Source of the DNA: Bacillaceae bacterium UBA7792
GTDB taxonomy: Bacteria > Bacillota > Bacilli > Bacillales > Cytobacillaceae
Length of the DNA stretch: 6,467 nucleotides
Reading direction: 5' to 3'
Assembly: GCA_002480735.1 (NCBI GenBank)
Contig: DLCS01000170.1
Span: 3,792-10,258 of the forward strand
The notes beneath the pieces were generated by a model. The model did not search any database. It had not been told where the DNA came from and saw only the letters and a program-made list of their open reading frames with translations. Shown here in pieces: positions 5,824 to 6,467 of the stretch. Within the stretch, counting starts at the first letter, position 1, and each line of letters opens with the position of its first letter. A program made the position numbers and the translations under genes.

Positions 5824-6260
5824 CTAATAAGTGGAATTGCGAATCTCAATATTAGCCCAAATATTGGTATTAAAGCTGGATTCTCTCCGATTGGATCAAT
5901 AAACATGACAGGATTATTATCTACATAATTATAACCATTTAGATTTATGGGATTACGCAAGTCTCCTCCCGCTGGGTCAAGTGACAAAAATACTCCATTT
6001 TCAGAGTTATAATATCTTGCCATTAGATAATACAATTTCGTATCTTCATCATAGCGGTATGGGTTGATCTCTCCCATTTCACCGCTTTGGGTGAGGATGT
6101 TTCCCCATGCGTCATAGGTGTAGGAAGCGACTACTTTGCCACTCTCATCGGTCAGTGCCAAAACGTCGCCACGGTAATTTGTCAAGTAGTTATATGTGAT
6201 TCCTTTATAAAACATATTCAGCGGATGACCGTCATTATCGTATGTGTAACCTTTTACCAC
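5781..6260 (-). CDS. Orphan Rhs/WapA core fragment (cassette 3), truncated by a frameshift
   Basis: The 159 residues match the cassette 1 core: YTYDNDGHP, YRGDVLALTDESGKVVASYTYDAWG, NPYRYDEDTKLYYLMARYY, ENGVFLSLDP and NNPVMFIDPIG (border at residues 122-125). A hydrophobic linker (ALIPIFGLILRFAIPL) follows, and the frame stops at 5781 because of the shift near 5809. Compared with cassette 1 it lacks five residues (AGYRY) after NPYRY, an in-frame 15-bp deletion at about 6050-6054. The GTG at 6260 has no ribosome binding site. The frame and Rhs homology continue upstream to about 6411 (VKIKDSTNKILAEYSYDEEGRR), and the frame stays open to the window edge through hairpin C. It is a displaced stub and probably not translated on its own. 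Confidence 0.75.
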   Translation of the reverse strand: MVKGYTYDNDGHPLNMFYKGITYNYLTNYRGDVLALTDESGKVVASYTYDAWGNILTQSGEMGEINPYRYDEDTKLYYLMARYYNSENGVFLSLDPAGGDLRNPINLNGYNYVDNNPVMFIDPIGENPALIPIFGLILRFAIPLIRKYGVKQLRKLEQE

Positions 6261-6391
6261 ATTTTTATTTTCGTCTTCTTCATAGAGAACTTGGCTACCA
6301 TTATAGGTAAAGAAGATTTTTCCATGGCTGTCGTTACTGGAAATTCTTCTTCCTTCTTCATCGTACGAGTATTCCGCAAGTATCTTATTAG
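5897..6391 (-). repeat. Conserved Rhs-core block, copy 2
   Basis: Partner of the block at about 3770-4275, offset by about 2.11 kb in direct orientation. It carries a 15-bp deletion relative to copy 1 near 6050. Recombination between the two copies would delete the region between them, including the 198-aa gene. Confidence 0.7.
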
Positions 6392-6415
6392 TGGAATCTT
6401 TGATTTTTACCAGTA
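6261..6415 (-). pseudogene. Upstream part of the cassette 3 Rhs core stub
   Basis: Same frame as the fragment that follows. The translation gives LVKIKDSTNKILAEYSYD, EEGRRISSNDSHGKIFFTYN and GSQVLYEEDENKNV, the same last YD repeats seen in cassettes 1 and 2, here without a frameshift. Homology starts directly after the T-tract of hairpin C and no start codon with a ribosome binding site is present. Confidence 0.7.
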
Positions 6416-6418
6416 TGT

Positions 6419-6449
6419 AAAAGAAGCAAAGGAACCGTCCCCTTGCTTC
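6419..6449 (-). terminator. Boundary hairpin C (minus strand)
   Basis: On the minus strand GAAGCAAGG (6449-6441) pairs with CCTTTGCTTC (6432-6423), one base bulged, with loop GGACGGTT, followed by TTTTAC. It is nearly identical to hairpin B. It should terminate the transcript of another cassette or the full-length rhs/wapA unit lying beyond the right edge of the window. Confidence 0.75.
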
Positions 6450-6467
6450 ATACGTACGGTTTCCGTC

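Noticed and set aside
3110..6449. CRISPR-like array, from regularly placed hairpin repeats
   Set aside because: There are only four copies, hundreds of bases or more apart, of differing length, each at a gene boundary with T-tracts on three; they are terminators, not CRISPR repeats.
1..6467. tRNA, rRNA, riboswitch, transposase or IS element
   Set aside because: Nothing with the needed structure or coding content was seen. No transposase fragments flank the Rhs cassettes.

Overview
The window looks like chromosomal DNA of a low-GC Gram-positive bacterium, most likely a Bacillaceae species. The grounds are a Bacillus-type glucose-6-phosphate dehydrogenase, AGGAGG-like ribosome binding sites, TTG and GTG starts, and WapA/Rhs-type YD-repeat protein fragments. 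The species cannot be fixed from this sequence alone.

Layout. (1) Positions 1-1295, plus strand: the last 430 codons of zwf, whose 5' end lies outside the window. (2) 1296-1564: a non-coding gap with a 16-bp perfect inverted repeat. (3) 1565-2902, minus strand: a complete 12-TM MFS efflux-type transporter, with a short inverted repeat in its upstream region. (4) About 3029-6467, all minus strand: a tandem array of displaced ('orphan') Rhs/WapA C-terminal cassettes. The array is separated from the transporter by a 13-bp-stem hairpin at 3029-3071.

Each cassette, read on the minus strand, has the same order: a stub of conserved Rhs core without its own start signal, a cassette-specific C-terminal toxin-like region, a tightly coupled immunity-like gene, and a GAAGCAAGGG...CCCTTGCTTC hairpin. 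Cassette 3 (right, 6415-4852) has an Rhs core, a toxin region shifted into another frame, and a 198-aa immunity candidate that I do not recognise. Cassette 2 (middle, 4800-4472) is a collapsed relic in which Rhs core sequence runs straight into what looks like the 3' part of a small membrane protein gene. Cassette 1 (left, 4336-3180) has an Rhs core with a hydrophobic, probably membrane-active C-terminus, followed by a 70-aa two-TM immunity candidate. Three hairpins (6419-6449, 4809-4844, 4367-4396) sit at cassette boundaries, and an eroded copy (3110-3127) follows cassette 1.

How it works together (inference from known Rhs/CDI/WapA biology). A full-length wapA/rhs gene probably lies beyond the right edge. 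The orphan cassettes would be a reservoir of toxin tips that can be recombined onto it through the conserved core, and their immunity genes could protect against siblings still carrying those tips. Several lesions (1-nt frameshifts, a 15-bp in-frame deletion, a large internal deletion) show that the toxin parts are decaying while the two complete immunity-like genes remain open with good ribosome binding sites. The most novel material is the two cassette-specific toxin/immunity pairs, none of which I can assign to a named family.
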